From assembly GCA_019914995.1 (NCBI GenBank), contig CM034131.1, positions 8,526,501 through 8,590,500 of the forward strand: a stretch of 64,000 nucleotides of DNA. The letters run 5' to 3'. A model generated the notes under the pieces. The model had not been told where the DNA came from. It saw only the letters and a program-made list of their open reading frames with translations, and searched no databases. Positions within the stretch are counted from its first letter, which is position 1. Each line of letters begins with the position of its first letter. The translations under genes and the position numbers were made by a program. This stretch comes from Acanthochlamys bracteata. Taxonomy: Eukaryota > Streptophyta > Magnoliopsida > Pandanales > Velloziaceae. Of this stretch, positions 61,494 to 64,000 are shown piece by piece.

Positions 61494-64000
<2,507 letters not shown>

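Overview
This window is nuclear DNA from a eudicot plant. The evidence is intron-rich genes with GT-AG junctions, AT-rich introns and intergenic DNA, and products belonging to plant-specific families (IQD, EIN2, BSL-type Kelch phosphatase, SYP12 syntaxin, SnRK1 alpha, NF-YA). I cannot name the species. Gene models were built by reading exons by eye and checking that reading phase holds across every junction; each full model below sums to an exact multiple of three.

Layout from left to right: the 3' part of an IQD calmodulin-binding protein gene (+, 87-3519); an intronless GT14/BC10-type glycosyltransferase (+, 5118-6152); a nine-coding-exon KT/KD-type sugar-phosphate/phosphate translocator (-, 8532-11920); a small secreted protein of unknown function (+, 14255-17518); a gene-poor stretch of about 7 kb with several non-autonomous DNA-transposon-like repeats; an NF-YA transcription factor with a miR169 site in its 3' UTR (+, 24938-27853); EIN2, the central ethylene signalling protein (+, 30146-37578); a GCK-domain protein (-, 39519-40046); a broken copy of a CP33-type chloroplast RNA-binding protein gene (+, about 40501-41680); a 12-exon TatD-type nuclease gene (-, 42185-45504); a 21-exon BSL2/BSL3-type Kelch-phosphatase of brassinosteroid signalling (+, 48009-56736); an intronless SYP121/122-type plasma-membrane syntaxin (-, 58385-59302); and the 3' two thirds of an SnRK1 alpha (KIN10/KIN11) kinase gene running off the right edge (-, 61494-64000).

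The genes are independent plant transcription units, not an operon. Several act in hormone and energy signalling (EIN2, BSL, SnRK1, NF-YA/miR169), but nothing in the sequence suggests co-regulation. The order CP33, TatD, SYP12-type syntaxin resembles the Arabidopsis neighbours At3g52380, At3g52390 and At3g52400 as I remember them. This suggests the broken CP33 copy sits in its ancestral place.

I did not find a wholly new system. The points most worth a second look are: the CP33 pseudogene in syntenic position; an EIN2 that has DLGK where the Nramp-like DPGK is expected and an in-frame stop just before its start; two consecutive GC-AG introns around a 21-nt exon in the TatD gene; and a switch-like inverted repeat 53 nt upstream of the miR169 site in the NF-YA 3' UTR.
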